From the NCBI RefSeq assembly GCF_900176355.1, contig NZ_FWXI01000011.1:89822-153821 (forward strand): a stretch of 64,000 bases of DNA, written 5' to 3'. Below are positions 1-9,853 of the stretch, one piece after another. The notes beneath the pieces were generated by a model that saw only the letters and a program-made list of their open reading frames with translations, ran no database searches and was not told the origin of the DNA. Within the stretch, counting starts at the first letter, position 1, and every line of letters starts with the position of its first letter. Source of the DNA: Sporomusa malonica (GTDB lineage Bacteria; Bacillota; Negativicutes; Sporomusales; Sporomusaceae). A program made the translations under genes and the position numbers.

Positions 1-34
1 GCTATCGAGCAAGCTCGCAAGTAATAGCCACCCA

Positions 35-68
35 AATAGGGAGCTGCTGAGAGGCAGCTCCCTATTTT
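35..68 (+). terminator. Rho-independent terminator
   Basis: A 13-bp inverted repeat (AATAGGGAGCTGC and its complement) around a six-base loop, followed by TTTT. It probably ends a gene lying left of the window and lies just before the first kinase gene. Confidence 0.75.
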
Positions 69-81
69 AATCTATCAGCCG

Positions 82-2004
82 ATGTTGCCTTTATCCAGGC
101 GGAAAATCATATTTTTTAACAGGATAAAAAAGTTTTACCGCGAAATCCTATCCATTATGATAAAATCAATTATCAATTTTATTAGTGAAACCATTTGGCT
201 AAAAGACCAACTGCTGACATCCAAACTATTTACTTTCTCAGCAGTGCTCGTTATCATCCCGATGATTGCAGTCGGAGTAATTTCTTATTACCGGTCATCA
301 ACAATTCTAGAAGGGGAAGCCAGGAACTATAGTTGGCAGATCAATGAACAGGTCAAAACGCAGATTGAATATTACCTGAGAGATGCTGAGATAAACTCGC
401 TGAAAATACTCAACCACCACGATATGATCAGCTTTTTAAAAAGGGATGAGACCGGGGGTGTTAAGCGCCAGGAGCTTGTTGGAGCAGTGCGTGATCTCTT
501 GGAGACGACCTCGTATTCGCGGCCGGATATCTCGAGCGTAGCAGTAGTTATTGATGGTTTTGGCGTCATTGACAGCCTGGGCTACCGGGGGCCATATCCT
601 GCTAGTGAGCTTGAAAAAGAATATTGGTACGCGTCAGTACCGGCCAATGGCAACTCAATGCTTGTCAGCCGAATTATCAAATGGGATAATTACCAGGAGC
701 CTGTGATTACTATTGCCAGAAGGATTCATAGCCCGTACACCTTGGAACCTATTGGTATGCTGCTTATCGATGTCAACTTTCGCCGCTTACAGGATATTGC
801 CGACAAGGTGAACAGTGTTGGCAAGAGCTCTTTTTATATTCTGGATGCCGAGGGCCACTATGTATACCATCCTGACAGCTCTAAACTGGGACGTCGCTCC
901 GAATTCCTTAACCTGGAGAGTATCTTGTCCCTACAGGATAACTCCTTTCTATCTGAACACGACCAGGTAGTTATCTTAAATCACTCATCTTCATTGGGCT
1001 GGCGGTTTGTCACGGCCATCCCCCGGGCTGAGCTGTTTAGAGGAACAGCTCATATCGGCTCCACCATTTTTTGGACAGTTGTCATCACTCTTCTTATTGC
1101 TTACGTGCTGGGAGTCAGTTTTGCCAGCACGATTATCAGGCCCATTCGCCGGCTGCAGCGGTTTATGAGAAACGTGCAGGTGGGAGATTTTGCGCGGCGT
1201 TTACCTGTTGAATCAAGTGATGAGATTGGCCAGCTGACCAATGGCTTTAACCAAATGGTTGAGAAACTTTCGGAACTTATGGAAGAGGTATATTTTTCTA
1301 AGCTGCGGGAAACCGAAATGTCGCTAGGACAAAAAGAAATGGAACTTAAGGTATTGCAGTCGCAAATCAATCCACACTTTCTCTGCAACTCACTGGAAAC
1401 CGTCCGTGGCATGGCCCTGGAACAGAATATGGGTGATATTGCAGCTATGGCAGCCTCACTGGGCACGCTCTTACGGTATAATTTAACGACAGTGTCGCCG
1501 ACGGTAACACTCCGCGAGGAGATTAATTTTTGTACTGTTTACCTTAAGATTCAGCAATACCGTTTTGATAAGAACGTTAAATACTGTTTTGATATCCCGC
1601 AGTGGGCACTGAGCACGATGATTGTTAAATTCTCTTTGCAGCCTTTAGTTGAAAACTGTTTTGTCCATAGTGTTGGGGATGGACCTGAACCAACCCGTAT
1701 AACAATCTCGGCATGTCAGCAGGCAGATAACCTCATTATCCGGGTGGCTGACACTGGGGTTGGTATGGACGAGAGCGTGTTGGACAAAATTAAACATGAT
1801 CTTATTAATAAAGATATCACTTCAGGCGGCGCTAACATTGGGATTGTCAACGTCCATCGCCGGATTGTTAACCTCTTTGGCCCCGATTATGGGGTAACTG
1901 TTGAAAGCTTTCCTGGCCAAGGCACTACGGTGCTGGTCAAGTTGCCACTCATTAAGAAAGAAGAGGGCGGGGACCAACATGAACCATATTCTTATTGTGG
2001 ATGA
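82..2004 (+). CDS. Sensor histidine kinase, YesM-like
   Basis: Membrane sensor kinase of the YesM/LytS type that should phosphorylate the response regulator overlapping its 3' end. Visible in order: a hydrophobic segment at about residues 48-70, an extracytoplasmic Cache-like region at about 75-320, a second membrane segment at about 328-350, a HAMP linker (IIRPIRRLQRF), the His_kinase block QSQINPHFLCNSLE carrying the phospho-His, and a C-terminal HATPase domain with ENCF and DTGVGMD motifs. The start is uncertain: neither ATG 82 nor ATG 157 has a clear ribosome site, and 157 gives a more typical N-terminus. Such pairs usually sense sugars or other carbon compounds; the ligand cannot be told here, because no transporter is adjacent except the MFS gene downstream. 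Confidence 0.85.
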   Translation: MLPLSRRKIIFFNRIKKFYREILSIMIKSIINFISETIWLKDQLLTSKLFTFSAVLVIIPMIAVGVISYYRSSTILEGEARNYSWQINEQVKTQIEYYLRDAEINSLKILNHHDMISFLKRDETGGVKRQELVGAVRDLLETTSYSRPDISSVAVVIDGFGVIDSLGYRGPYPASELEKEYWYASVPANGNSMLVSRIIKWDNYQEPVITIARRIHSPYTLEPIGMLLIDVNFRRLQDIADKVNSVGKSSFYILDAEGHYVYHPDSSKLGRRSEFLNLESILSLQDNSFLSEHDQVVILNHSSSLGWRFVTAIPRAELFRGTAHIGSTIFWTVVITLLIAYVLGVSFASTIIRPIRRLQRFMRNVQVGDFARRLPVESSDEIGQLTNGFNQMVEKLSELMEEVYFSKLRETEMSLGQKEMELKVLQSQINPHFLCNSLETVRGMALEQNMGDIAAMAASLGTLLRYNLTTVSPTVTLREEINFCTVYLKIQQYRFDKNVKYCFDIPQWALSTMIVKFSLQPLVENCFVHSVGDGPEPTRITISACQQADNLIIRVADTGVGMDESVLDKIKHDLINKDITSGGANIGIVNVHRRIVNLFGPDYGVTVESFPGQGTTVLVKLPLIKKEEGGDQHEPYSYCG

Positions 2005-2722
2005 TGAAAAATGGGTACGGTCTGCTCTCAAGTGGACAGTAGAACAGACTGGGCTGCCGGTGAAGGTGGCTGGAGAATGCAGCAATGGCTTGGAAGCGTT
2101 AGATTGGTTAAAGACCAATCAGGCTGACTTGGTACTCGCTGACATTACCATGCCGGTTATGACTGGATTGACGTTCCTGGAACAGCTCAGGCAGGCTGGA
2201 AATGAACAGGATGTCATCTTTATTACGGTAAACGAGGACTTTAGCTGTGTCCAGCAGGCGCTCAGGGCCGGAGCGATTGATTATCTCTTAAAACCGGTCG
2301 AAGAGGACAAGTTGACAGCGTGTTTGGCAAAATGGCTTGAGCGCCGGCAAAAAGCAAATAGGCAGCAGGAAAGAGTGGAACCGCTGCCAGCTAAGCATCT
2401 GTCGCCTGTAGAGCAGGTAATGAAATATATTGAGTCGCTGCCGCCTGGGCAGGTAACGCTGGCTGAGGCAGCCAAGCATGTGTACATGAATCCAAGCTAT
2501 TTGAGTCAGCTATTTAAGCAGCAGCAAGGGATCAACTTTATTGACTATGTGACGCAGATCAGATTAAAAGAGGCCAAGCGCCTATTATCTTCGACGACCC
2601 TGAGGATTTCTGAGATTGCTGAGCGGTTGGGTTATTCTGACTTGGCCTATTTTACAAATATATTTAAAAAGAGTTGTCAGGTGACACCGTCTGAGTACCG
2701 TAAAACCCACAGTCACCAGTAG
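1979..2722 (+). CDS. Response regulator, REC plus AraC-type HTH (YesN-like)
   Basis: Partner of the preceding kinase; the genes overlap by 26 bases, and ATG 1979 is preceded by GGGCGGGG. The N-terminal receiver domain shows the acidic DDE cluster, the phospho-acceptor Asp in VLADITMPVMTG, the switch Thr in FITVNED and the Lys in LLKPVEED. The C-terminal part is a two-helix-turn-helix AraC domain (YMNPSYLSQLFKQQQG; ISEIAERLGYSDLAYFTNIFK). Length 247 aa is normal for REC-AraC regulators without a long linker. The target genes are unknown. Confidence 0.88.
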   Translation: MNHILIVDDEKWVRSALKWTVEQTGLPVKVAGECSNGLEALDWLKTNQADLVLADITMPVMTGLTFLEQLRQAGNEQDVIFITVNEDFSCVQQALRAGAIDYLLKPVEEDKLTACLAKWLERRQKANRQQERVEPLPAKHLSPVEQVMKYIESLPPGQVTLAEAAKHVYMNPSYLSQLFKQQQGINFIDYVTQIRLKEAKRLLSSTTLRISEIAERLGYSDLAYFTNIFKKSCQVTPSEYRKTHSHQ

Positions 2723-2836
2723 CCCAACTGCTGGTGACGACGGCCTCAAGTGCCAGGATTATTGAGTAGTCCAAGAATCCGATGCCAAGAGGGCCTGAGT
2801 GGCTAGCAGTGATTTAGGATATAAAAAGAATCCGGG

Positions 2837-2920
2837 AAACGAGATTGCCACGCTGACGCTCGCAATGACTGGGAAATAAGCCCTCGTCATTGCGAACAAC
2901 GTGAAGCAATCTCGTTTTTT
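2837..2920. repeat. Dispersed palindromic repeat, copy 1
   Basis: Outer arms AAACGAGATTGC and GCAATCTCGTTT flank inner arms CGCAATGAC and GTCATTGCG. A related element lies at 21401-21489. Both sit just after a gene and end in T-rich sequence, so they could also act as terminators. The rest of the 2723-3006 gap shows no gene. Confidence 0.7.
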
Positions 2921-3006
2921 GCATATAGGCGTATCATAGTAAACTTGACGCTAGTTGCATTCTGGAATAAACTAGTAAATATCCTGTGCTGTGGGAGGTG
3001 GATGAA

Positions 3007-4269
3007 ATGGCAGCTGTAGGCATGAAAGAGACATTTCGGGCGCTTAGGCACCGTAACTACCGGTTATTTTACTTTGGTCATGGCATGTCGCTCATCGGCA
3101 CCTGGATGCAGCGGACAGCGACCATTTGGCTGGTATACCGGCTGACACAGTCGCCGGAAGTTTTGGGAACTGTTGATTTTGTGGGGCAAATTGCTGGCGT
3201 AGTGCTGATCCCTTTTGCCGGGGTGCTATTAGACCGCTGGAACAGATATCGGGTTATACTCTGGACCCAGGTCTTAAGTATGGTGCAGGCACTTGCCTTG
3301 GCGGCTCTGGTATTTTCCGGTACAGTGGCTGTATGGCATATTGTTGTGCTTAACACCATCTTGGGGATGATTAATTCGTTTGATATGCCTGCTCGTCAGG
3401 CGTTTATTTCTCAGATTGTTGAAGATAAAGAAGACTTGGCCAACGCCATTGCCCTAAACTCGGCGATGTTCAACGGGGCGCGGATTGTCGGCCCCTCGGT
3501 TGCTGGGCTGGCAATTGCCGCCTTTGGCGAAGGGTTATGCTATCTGTTTAACGGACTTAGCTATATTGCTATTCTCGGTGCACTGCTGGCGATGAAGCTG
3601 ACTGCGCCGCAAGCGGCTGCTTCAACCTCGGAAGATATAATAGGCGGATTAAAAGAAGGCTTTATTTATACCTATAATTCACTGCCGATTCGGATGGTGC
3701 TCTTGTTGCTGGCACTCTTGAGTTTGGTGGGATTCCCTGTTTTACCGTTGATGCCGCTATTTGCCGGACAGGTTTTGGGTGGCGGTCCGGAGATACTGGG
3801 GTGGTTAATGGCGGCTTTCGGGATCGGGGCGCTTGTTGGGACAGTTTGTTTGGCGGCTCGTAAAACTGTGGTTGGTATTGAAAAGGTGATTGCGATCAAT
3901 TCAGTTATTTTTGCTGTGGGCCTAATGGCCTTCTCGCTGTCAACAAAACTATGGCTTTCCCTGGGCATCGCTTTTATTATGGGATTTGGTCTCATCGCAC
4001 AGATGGCTTCAACAAATACCATTATCCAAACCCTGGTGGATGAAGATAAACGGGGACGGGTTATGAGCCTATATGTCCTGTCTTTTGGCGGGATTACGCC
4101 AATCGGCAGCTTACTTGCCGGTCATGCGGCCGGGGTGATTGGAACCCCCTATACTTTTTTTGTTGGCGGACTGCTTGCACTTACTGGCGCAGTGATATTC
4201 GCCTGGAACTTGCCAGCATGGAGGGCTGCTGCCTGTCCGATATATGCAAAAAGGGGTTTGACTAGATGA
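3007..4269 (+). CDS. MFS exporter, EntS/MFS_3 type
   Basis: Polytopic inner-membrane transporter of the major facilitator superfamily with about 12 hydrophobic segments. The N-terminus (FRALRHRNYRLFYFGH, then WMQRTATIWLVYRLT) is characteristic of the MFS_3/EntS-like drug or siderophore exporters, and the loop LLDRWNRYRV is the MFS motif A region. ATG 3007 is chosen over GTG 2986 because GGGAGGTGG sits about 7 bases upstream. The substrate is unknown. The gene stands alone, with no evident terminator before the next gene. Confidence 0.8.
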   Translation: MAAVGMKETFRALRHRNYRLFYFGHGMSLIGTWMQRTATIWLVYRLTQSPEVLGTVDFVGQIAGVVLIPFAGVLLDRWNRYRVILWTQVLSMVQALALAALVFSGTVAVWHIVVLNTILGMINSFDMPARQAFISQIVEDKEDLANAIALNSAMFNGARIVGPSVAGLAIAAFGEGLCYLFNGLSYIAILGALLAMKLTAPQAAASTSEDIIGGLKEGFIYTYNSLPIRMVLLLLALLSLVGFPVLPLMPLFAGQVLGGGPEILGWLMAAFGIGALVGTVCLAARKTVVGIEKVIAINSVIFAVGLMAFSLSTKLWLSLGIAFIMGFGLIAQMASTNTIIQTLVDEDKRGRVMSLYVLSFGGITPIGSLLAGHAAGVIGTPYTFFVGGLLALTGAVIFAWNLPAWRAAACPIYAKRGLTR

Positions 4270-4361
4270 TAGACAAAGGGATTTAATGCTTTATGTAGAA
4301 TTAATATTATGTAATCAATCAATATGTTAATCGAATTTTATAGCAGGGGAGAAGTGGTATC

Positions 4362-6323
4362 TTGCAGAGTATCCAGTTCAAACAATCGCTTTATACTGGT
4401 CTTATTATACTTATGGTTACCGCACTGCTGTTGGCTGGGAACAGTTATTTTCTATCTGGGTATGCAGACGGGGTTAATCGTGATGCCGCTGTTCAGGGGG
4501 TAGCTGGTCTAAACTTAGAGCTTGAAGATTTGCGGGAACGAGTTAGTGCAGCCGCAGCGCTGGCTGCCGGGCGTCCAGACATAGTGCAAGCGCTTGTTAC
4601 GCAGGATCCGGCTGTCGCTATGCGGGCTGTTGAAGGGATAAGTAGTCAAGGTAATATCTCTTTTATCCAGGTGCTGGACAGCCAGGGGCGGATTTTAGCT
4701 GGTGAGGGGAAACAAGTAGCTGGACAGTCTGCCGCAAAAATTGCTCAACAGGGCAAAGTGGCTGCCTATTATGACGCCGTACCAGGCCAGAGCGTCATGA
4801 GTGTGGCTGTTGTACCGGTGAAAGGCCCCGGTACCAGCGTGATCGGGGCTATAGTGACAGGTGTTGCTGTTAGTCAGGATCTGTTCGTGGATAAAATAAA
4901 AGCCATCCACAAGGTAGATGCTACAATATTTGCTGGCGATGTACGGGTGGCTACAACAGTAGAGCAGGATGGCAAACGGGTAACAGGTACTAAGCTGGAT
5001 AGTAAGATTGCTGCTATTGTATTAGAAAACAATCAGCCGTTTGCTGGTGAGGCTAAGATCCTCGGGATGCCTTATGTCACCTATTATCAGCCAATCCTAG
5101 GAAGTGACCAGAAACCAATCGGTGTATTATTTGCCGGCAAATCAGAGGTTCAGGCACTGGCAGTGCGCAATCAGAGTCTGCTTACCATGGGGGCTGCCGG
5201 TTTAGTTATATTTTTTCTCGGTATAGTCTTCTCTGTATGGGTGGCGCGCAAGTTGACCAAACCGCTGAAAGAGCTGGAAGAGTTGATGCAGCATAGTGGC
5301 CAGGGCGATCTAACAGTACGGGCTGAAGTAAGATCTAAAGACGAAATTGGCCGTTTGACGCAGTCGTTTAATACCATGATTGCAAGCCAGGCTGAACTTG
5401 TTGGTGCAGTAACAAGAGCAAGCCAGGAGATTGCGGCAGCTTCTGAGCATTTAGCAGCGTCGAGTCAAGAAATGAGTTCAACCGTAAATGAGGTTGCTGG
5501 CAATATGGGCCAGGTGGCAGACAATGCTCAATCAGGTGAGTTATCTGCGCAAACGGCAGCTGCGGTACTGGCGCAGTTAGCCGACTTGATCGGATTGGCT
5601 AAGGAGCGGGCCGTATCAGCCCAAGCAGTATCTGCTGTGACCTCTCAGGCCGCAGCTTCAGGGCAAGCAATGGTATCAGGGACGGTAGCCAGTATTACTG
5701 AGATGCAGGCTAAAATCTTAGAGACAGAGGAGCTAATCAGTAAGCTGAACGATTATTCCAGTCAGATTGGCGTCATTACTGAAACCATAACTGGCATTGC
5801 GTCACAAACCAACCTATTAGCGCTCAATGCCGCCATTGAGGCTGCCCGGGCAGGGGAAGCCGGACGTGGCTTTGCCGTCGTAGCAGAAGAGGTGCGAAAA
5901 CTAGCCGAACAATCAAGTAACGGCGCGCAGGAAGTGGCTGCCCTGCTGGGAAAAGTTACGACAAGCACGGCTGCGGCTGTAGAAGCGGCCCAACATAGCA
6001 GGGCTGGCATGGAACAGGTGGTTAAATCAACAGGCACAGCCAGCATTGCACTTGACAGCATTTTGGCAGCTGCAGGCGAAACAGTAACCGATATTGACCG
6101 GATTATGAAAGTAGCTGATGATGAAGTAATTACATCAAGCCAAATTGTGGCGCTAATTAGCAGCCTGACCCAAGGTTTGCAAGAGACAACCGGGTTATCC
6201 AAAGAAGTAGCTACTGCCGCCGAGCAAACGGCAGAGGTTGTAGAAACAGTAGCTGCCAGTGCTCAGGAGTTAACAAGCATGGCGGCAGAGCTTAAGAATA
6301 TGGTTGTTAGGTTCAAGGTGTAG
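4362..6323 (+). CDS. Methyl-accepting chemotaxis protein
   Basis: Transmembrane chemoreceptor signalling to CheA/CheW. Membrane helix at about 11-31, periplasmic single-Cache-like domain at about 40-270 (with [11 protein letters not shown] and [20 protein letters not shown]), second membrane helix at about 274-297, HAMP domain ([11 protein letters not shown]...[14 protein letters not shown]), and a cytoplasmic MA coiled coil whose tip [20 protein letters not shown] is unmistakable. Start is TTG 4362 with AGGGGAG upstream. The gene is monocistronic, with a strong terminator directly behind. The ligand is unknown; Cache receptors of this type commonly bind small carboxylates, which is only family knowledge. 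Confidence 0.93.
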   Translation: MQSIQFKQSLYTGLIILMVTALLLAGNSYFLSGYADGVNRDAAVQGVAGLNLELEDLRERVSAAAALAAGRPDIVQALVTQDPAVAMRAVEGISSQGNISFIQVLDSQGRILAGEGKQVAGQSAAKIAQQGKVAAYYDAVPGQSVMSVAVVPVKGPGTSVIGAIVTGVAVSQDLFVDKIKAIHKVDATIFAGDVRVATTVEQDGKRVTGTKLDSKIAAIVLENNQPFAGEAKILGMPYVTYYQPILGSDQKPIGVLFAGKSEVQALAVRNQSLLTMGAAGLVIFFLGIVFSVWVARKLTKPLKELEELMQHSGQGDLTVRAEVRSKDEIGRLTQSFNTMIASQAELVGAVTRASQEIAAASEHLAASSQEMSSTVNEVAGNMGQVADNAQSGELSAQTAAAVLAQLADLIGLAKERAVSAQAVSAVTSQAAASGQAMVSGTVASITEMQAKILETEELISKLNDYSSQIGVITETITGIASQTNLLALNAAIEAARAGEAGRGFAVVAEEVRKLAEQSSNGAQEVAALLGKVTTSTAAAVEAAQHSRAGMEQVVKSTGTASIALDSILAAAGETVTDIDRIMKVADDEVITSSQIVALISSLTQGLQETTGLSKEVATAAEQTAEVVETVAASAQELTSMAAELKNMVVRFKV

Positions 6324-6329
6324 TCACGT

Positions 6330-6371
6330 AAAAAGCCGGTAGACACTAGTTTGTGTCTATCGGCTTTTTTC
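6330..6371 (+). terminator. Rho-independent terminator
   Basis: AAAAGCCGGTAGACAC and its imperfect complement GTGTCTATCGGCTTTTTT form a stem of about 14 bp with a T run, directly after the chemoreceptor gene. Confidence 0.85.
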
Positions 6372-6444
6372 TAGTTCATAGGTAATGGGTTAGAATGTAA
6401 TTCCCCCGCATATAATAGGGTAAAACCTAGCTACGGGGGCTATT

Positions 6445-7068
6445 TTGAGACAAGTTGGCATTGAATGTATTGCAATGTATGCATGGGTATACTTAGTGGT
6501 GTGGGCAAATGTTCAGGGTATAGTAGTATATGGCAGCTTTGTGATAGGGACGATACTCCCTGCTTTGCTATATCTCCATTATGTAGACAGAAAAAATTTG
6601 TGTGAATACTTGCAGATGCGAATGGACAAATGGTTGTGCGGCATTAGCTGGGGCGTGGGATTTAGCCTGCTATTTACTGGCGTCAGCTTGACTAAAGCAA
6701 TGCTTATAGGCGAGGGCAGGTTAGGGTTTTTCTGGCCTGTTGATTATTGGTTAAACTCTGTTATTGCGGCAAGCGCAGTAGAAGAACTCTTTTTTCGAGG
6801 GTTTCTTCTGAACAAGCTGGCTGGCTCAGTCAGCTTCTGCAATGCTAACTTTGTAGTAAGTATTATGTTTATTGTCATTCATATTCCTGTTTGGGCTGCT
6901 GATGGCATATTAGGATGGGACATGCTTAATAATGCTATATATATAGGAACATTGAGCGGTATTTTTGGCTATTTATACTACAGAACCCAGTCTTTATGGA
7001 CACCGGTGATCCTCCATGCTACGAATAATTATCTGACATTAGTTACGATCGGAATGGTCTATAAGTAA
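6445..7068 (+). CDS. CPBP-family intramembrane metalloprotease
   Basis: Membrane protein of 207 aa with about six hydrophobic segments. It carries the CPBP (CAAX protease / bacteriocin-processing, Abi) motifs: EELFFRGFL at about residue 113, a later His in IVIHIPVW, and HATNN near the C-terminus. The Glu-Glu/Arg and two His motifs form the glutamic/metal active site of the family. Start is TTG 6445 with CGGGGGC upstream. No bacteriocin genes are adjacent, so the substrate is unknown. Confidence 0.8.
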   Translation: MRQVGIECIAMYAWVYLVVWANVQGIVVYGSFVIGTILPALLYLHYVDRKNLCEYLQMRMDKWLCGISWGVGFSLLFTGVSLTKAMLIGEGRLGFFWPVDYWLNSVIAASAVEELFFRGFLLNKLAGSVSFCNANFVVSIMFIVIHIPVWAADGILGWDMLNNAIYIGTLSGIFGYLYYRTQSLWTPVILHATNNYLTLVTIGMVYK

Positions 7069-7123
7069 CATCGCAGTACATGTCGGCATATTATGTAGCA
7101 AAGAGGTTTAGGGAGGGATTTCT

Positions 7124-7429
7124 GTGGCTAATAAAAAGCGTCCTTACTGGGAGATGCCTGAGATTGAAGATTGGGACGACGATGATGATGATGATGATGA
7201 TTGGGAAGACGACGACAATGTAAGAGGAGAGCGGCAGATTCTTCCATTTGTTGTCGGCTTGGGGCTGGGGTTAGGCTTTGGCTGTTCCCCCCGGCGATTT
7301 TGTTATCCGCGCCAGTTCTCTTGCCGTCCACGCTTTTTTGGATGTTATCCCCGGCAGTTTTGCTATCCGCGCCAGTTCTCCTGCCGTCCGCGTTTTGGCT
7401 GTTATCCGCGTCCGTGCTTCCCGCTGTGA
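7124..7429 (+). CDS. Asp-rich / Cys-Arg-Pro-Phe repeat small protein
   Basis: 101 residues in three parts: a head with an almost pure Asp/Glu run (about residues 15-32), a short hydrophobic Gly-rich stretch (LPFVVGLGLGLGFG), and a tail built from repeats of CYPRQF and SCRPRF units with nine Cys and many Arg. GTG 7124 follows a GGGAGGGA ribosome site, and a strong terminator follows, so it is a real single-gene unit. I do not recognise a family. Composition (Cys/Tyr/Arg rich repeats after an acidic head) recalls spore-coat or exosporium proteins; that is inference only. Confidence 0.7.
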   Translation: MANKKRPYWEMPEIEDWDDDDDDDDDWEDDDNVRGERQILPFVVGLGLGLGFGCSPRRFCYPRQFSCRPRFFGCYPRQFCYPRQFSCRPRFGCYPRPCFPL

Positions 7430-7435
7430 ACAACA

Positions 7436-7464
7436 AAAATCCCCGGAGATGCTCTCCGGGGATT
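7436..7464 (+). terminator. Rho-independent terminator
   Basis: Perfect stem ATCCCCGGAGA / TCTCCGGGGAT with a three-base loop, flanked by A and T runs, after the repeat-protein gene. Confidence 0.8.
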
Positions 7465-7469
7465 TATCT

Positions 7470-7574
7470 ATGGCAGACTTTAAGCGTAAAAAGTATACCA
7501 GGCAGGAGTTAGACAAGCTACTGTGGAAATTATCAGCATCAGATATTTTGCGAGGTTACTATGATTTGTATTGA
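7470..7574 (+). CDS. Possible 34-aa leader or small protein
   Basis: Short ATG frame rich in Lys/Arg, beginning MADFKRKKYTRQELDKLLW and overlapping the ABC ATPase start by 14 bases. No clear ribosome site is seen, since the terminator hairpin lies directly upstream. It could be a coupled leader or chance; low support. Confidence 0.25.
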   Translation: MADFKRKKYTRQELDKLLWKLSASDILRGYYDLY

Positions 7575-8400
7575 GGGTTTGGTAAAAAAATTCGGAGAAC
7601 GAACAGCAGTAAATAACTTGAGCTTGACGATTGAACAGGGTGAAACCTTTGGATTGCTTGGTCCTAACGGCGCCGGTAAAACTACGACGATCAGGATTTT
7701 AACCATGCTCACCAGGCCAACGGCTGGCAGCATTACCATTAACGGCTGCCGGTTGCCTGAGGATGAGCTGGCCGTGAAATCGCTTATTGGCGTTGTCCCA
7801 CAACACTTTAATATTGATATTGATTTGACGGCCAGAGAAAACCTGGATTTGCACGGGCGTTTACACCATATGCCCCGAGATCTGCGCCAGCGGCGGATTG
7901 AAGCGCTTTTAGATTATGTTGAGCTTAAGGAACGCGGCAATGACATGGTGAATACCTTTTCCGGCGGGATGAAACGTCGGCTGATGATCGCGCGGGCGCT
8001 TTTGCATGAGCCGCAAGTCTTATTTTTGGATGAGCCGACTGTCGGGCTTGATCCCCAGGTCAGACGGAGGCTGTGGGATCTGATTCGCCGTCTGAATGCC
8101 GATGGGTTAACCGTGTTACTGACGACCCACTACATTGAAGAGGCTGAGAGTCTCTGCCGGCGTGTTGCTATTATGGAAAAGGGGCAGCTGATTGCGCTTA
8201 ATAGCCCAACCGCGTTATGCGAACGGCTTGGCAGTTATGTTGTGGAATGGACAGAAAGTGAAGGTACCCAGTATCGATTTTTTGCCAGCCGGATTGAAGC
8301 AGCGGCTTTTGCCGGGACGTTGGCTGCAAATACATCGCTGAGGCATACTAATCTGGAGGATGTATTTGTTGAACTAACCGGTCGCCGGGTAAGTGGCTAA
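7561..8400 (+). CDS. ABC transporter ATP-binding protein (DrrA/NatA type)
   Basis: 279-aa ATPase with Walker A (GPNGAGKTTT), Q-loop (VPQHFN), signature (NTFSGGMKRRL), Walker B (VLFLDEPTVGLDP) and H-loop (TTHYIEEAE). The order and C-terminal extension fit the DrrA/CcmA-like family that drives multidrug or antibiotic exporters with a separate ABC-2 permease. No permease gene is adjacent: the next frame begins 10 bases later and is the CCA-adding enzyme. The ATPase therefore either acts with a permease encoded elsewhere or has lost its partner. Confidence 0.88.
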   Translation: MICIEGLVKKFGERTAVNNLSLTIEQGETFGLLGPNGAGKTTTIRILTMLTRPTAGSITINGCRLPEDELAVKSLIGVVPQHFNIDIDLTARENLDLHGRLHHMPRDLRQRRIEALLDYVELKERGNDMVNTFSGGMKRRLMIARALLHEPQVLFLDEPTVGLDPQVRRRLWDLIRRLNADGLTVLLTTHYIEEAESLCRRVAIMEKGQLIALNSPTALCERLGSYVVEWTESEGTQYRFFASRIEAAAFAGTLAANTSLRHTNLEDVFVELTGRRVSG

Positions 8401-8410
8401 AGGAGTACGT

Positions 8411-9832
8411 ATGGAATCAGCCGGACAGATAATGGCGGCCCTGGCCGCTGCCGGACATGAGGCGTATATTGTGGGCGGCGCGGTGCGGGACATAATGCGT
8501 GGTGCTCAGCCTGTTGACATTGATATTGCTACAAGCGCAATTCCGGATGAAATAGTTATGATTGCCTCACGCCGGGGATGGAAGGCGATTACGATTGGTG
8601 CGGCGTTTGGTGTGGTGGCTGTGGTGGCTGATGGTCGTAACTATGAGATTGCCACGTTTCGCAGTGAACGGTATGGGGCAGACAGTCACCGCCCGGAAGC
8701 AGTTAGACTGGGAGTGAGCCTGAGGGAAGACCTGGCTAGACGTGATTTTACCATAAATGCTATGGCGATGGATGCTGACGGCAGGGTTATTGACTTGTTT
8801 GGGGGGCAGCAAGACCTAGCAGCCAGGCTAATTCGCGCAGTAGGCAATCCGCATGAACGGTTTGCCGAGGATGGTCTAAGGATGTTCCGGGCTGCCCGCT
8901 TTGCTGCCCGCTTTGGTTTTACCCTGGAGAACGGTACGCTGGACGCAATTTCTGCCAATCTAGGCCGGATAAATGGTCTGTCGGTTGAGCGGGTTCAGGC
9001 TGAAATCGGGAAAACGCTGATGGCTGATTTTGCGTCACAGGGGCTTGCTATACTGCTTCAAGCTGGGCTGCTGGGAGCAACCTGCCAGGCAAAAGAACAG
9101 GGACAGGCGCATGCTGTGCCGATTCTGCCAGAGCTTGCTCACCTGAACGGGTTGTCGCAAAACCCGAAATATCATCTGCATGATGCGTGGCAGCATACGC
9201 TTGCTGCTGTCGATCTCACACCACCAACGGCTGTGTTACGCTGGGCGGCACTACTGCATGATGTTGCTAAAGGTTGGCCAGGAGTACGTACGATCAACCG
9301 CGAGGGTCAGCCGTCTGATCCTGGTCACGATAAGGCTGGGGCTGAGGCAGCAGCGGCTATCTTGGGGCGATTAAGGGTAGAGCGCCAAGTGCTTGAGCAG
9401 GTGGTATGGCTTATCCGACATCATCTGGTTTTTCCCCCGGCAGAGTGTAAGACGGTACTGAAGTGGCTCAAGCGCTTGGCCGGTGGCTTTAAAAGCAGCA
9501 GCCAGTTTGGTGCTGCGTTAGAGCAATTGTTTGCTCTGCATCAGGCCGACAGGCTGGCCGGACATACTCAGCCTGATATTGACGGCCTGGAGGCTGTACA
9601 GTCCATAGCCAGCAGTATTTTGATGGAGATACCGTTTTTCCCAGCGCAACTTAAACTGCGTGGACAGGAAATTTCTTCCAAGATTGGTGGCGGGCTTGAA
9701 GTTGGCCGTTTTCAGCAGAATCTGTTAGCGAGAATTCAGGCAGGGCAACTTAGCAATACGCATGCTGCTCTTGTTGCCGCACTTGACGCTCGTGCCCGGC
9801 GAATGCTGCTAAAGCAGCAGGATTGTTTTTAA
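8411..9832 (+). CDS. cca: CCA-adding tRNA nucleotidyltransferase with HD domain
   Basis: Class II polymerase that builds or repairs tRNA 3'-CCA ends. The nucleotidyltransferase head shows GGAVRD and the catalytic DIDIATSA motif, followed by the ARRDFTINAMA block and the RNA-binding region (ERFAEDGLRMFRAARFAARFGF). The C-terminal half has an HD-type motif (LLHDVAKG ... GHDKAGAE ... IRHHL). ATG 8411 follows AAAGGAG at proper spacing. The gene follows the ABC ATPase by 10 bases and may be cotranscribed with it. Confidence 0.9.
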   Translation: MESAGQIMAALAAAGHEAYIVGGAVRDIMRGAQPVDIDIATSAIPDEIVMIASRRGWKAITIGAAFGVVAVVADGRNYEIATFRSERYGADSHRPEAVRLGVSLREDLARRDFTINAMAMDADGRVIDLFGGQQDLAARLIRAVGNPHERFAEDGLRMFRAARFAARFGFTLENGTLDAISANLGRINGLSVERVQAEIGKTLMADFASQGLAILLQAGLLGATCQAKEQGQAHAVPILPELAHLNGLSQNPKYHLHDAWQHTLAAVDLTPPTAVLRWAALLHDVAKGWPGVRTINREGQPSDPGHDKAGAEAAAAILGRLRVERQVLEQVVWLIRHHLVFPPAECKTVLKWLKRLAGGFKSSSQFGAALEQLFALHQADRLAGHTQPDIDGLEAVQSIASSILMEIPFFPAQLKLRGQEISSKIGGGLEVGRFQQNLLARIQAGQLSNTHAALVAALDARARRMLLKQQDCF

Positions 9833-9853
9833 AGGTTTCTGGACAAGGCACAC

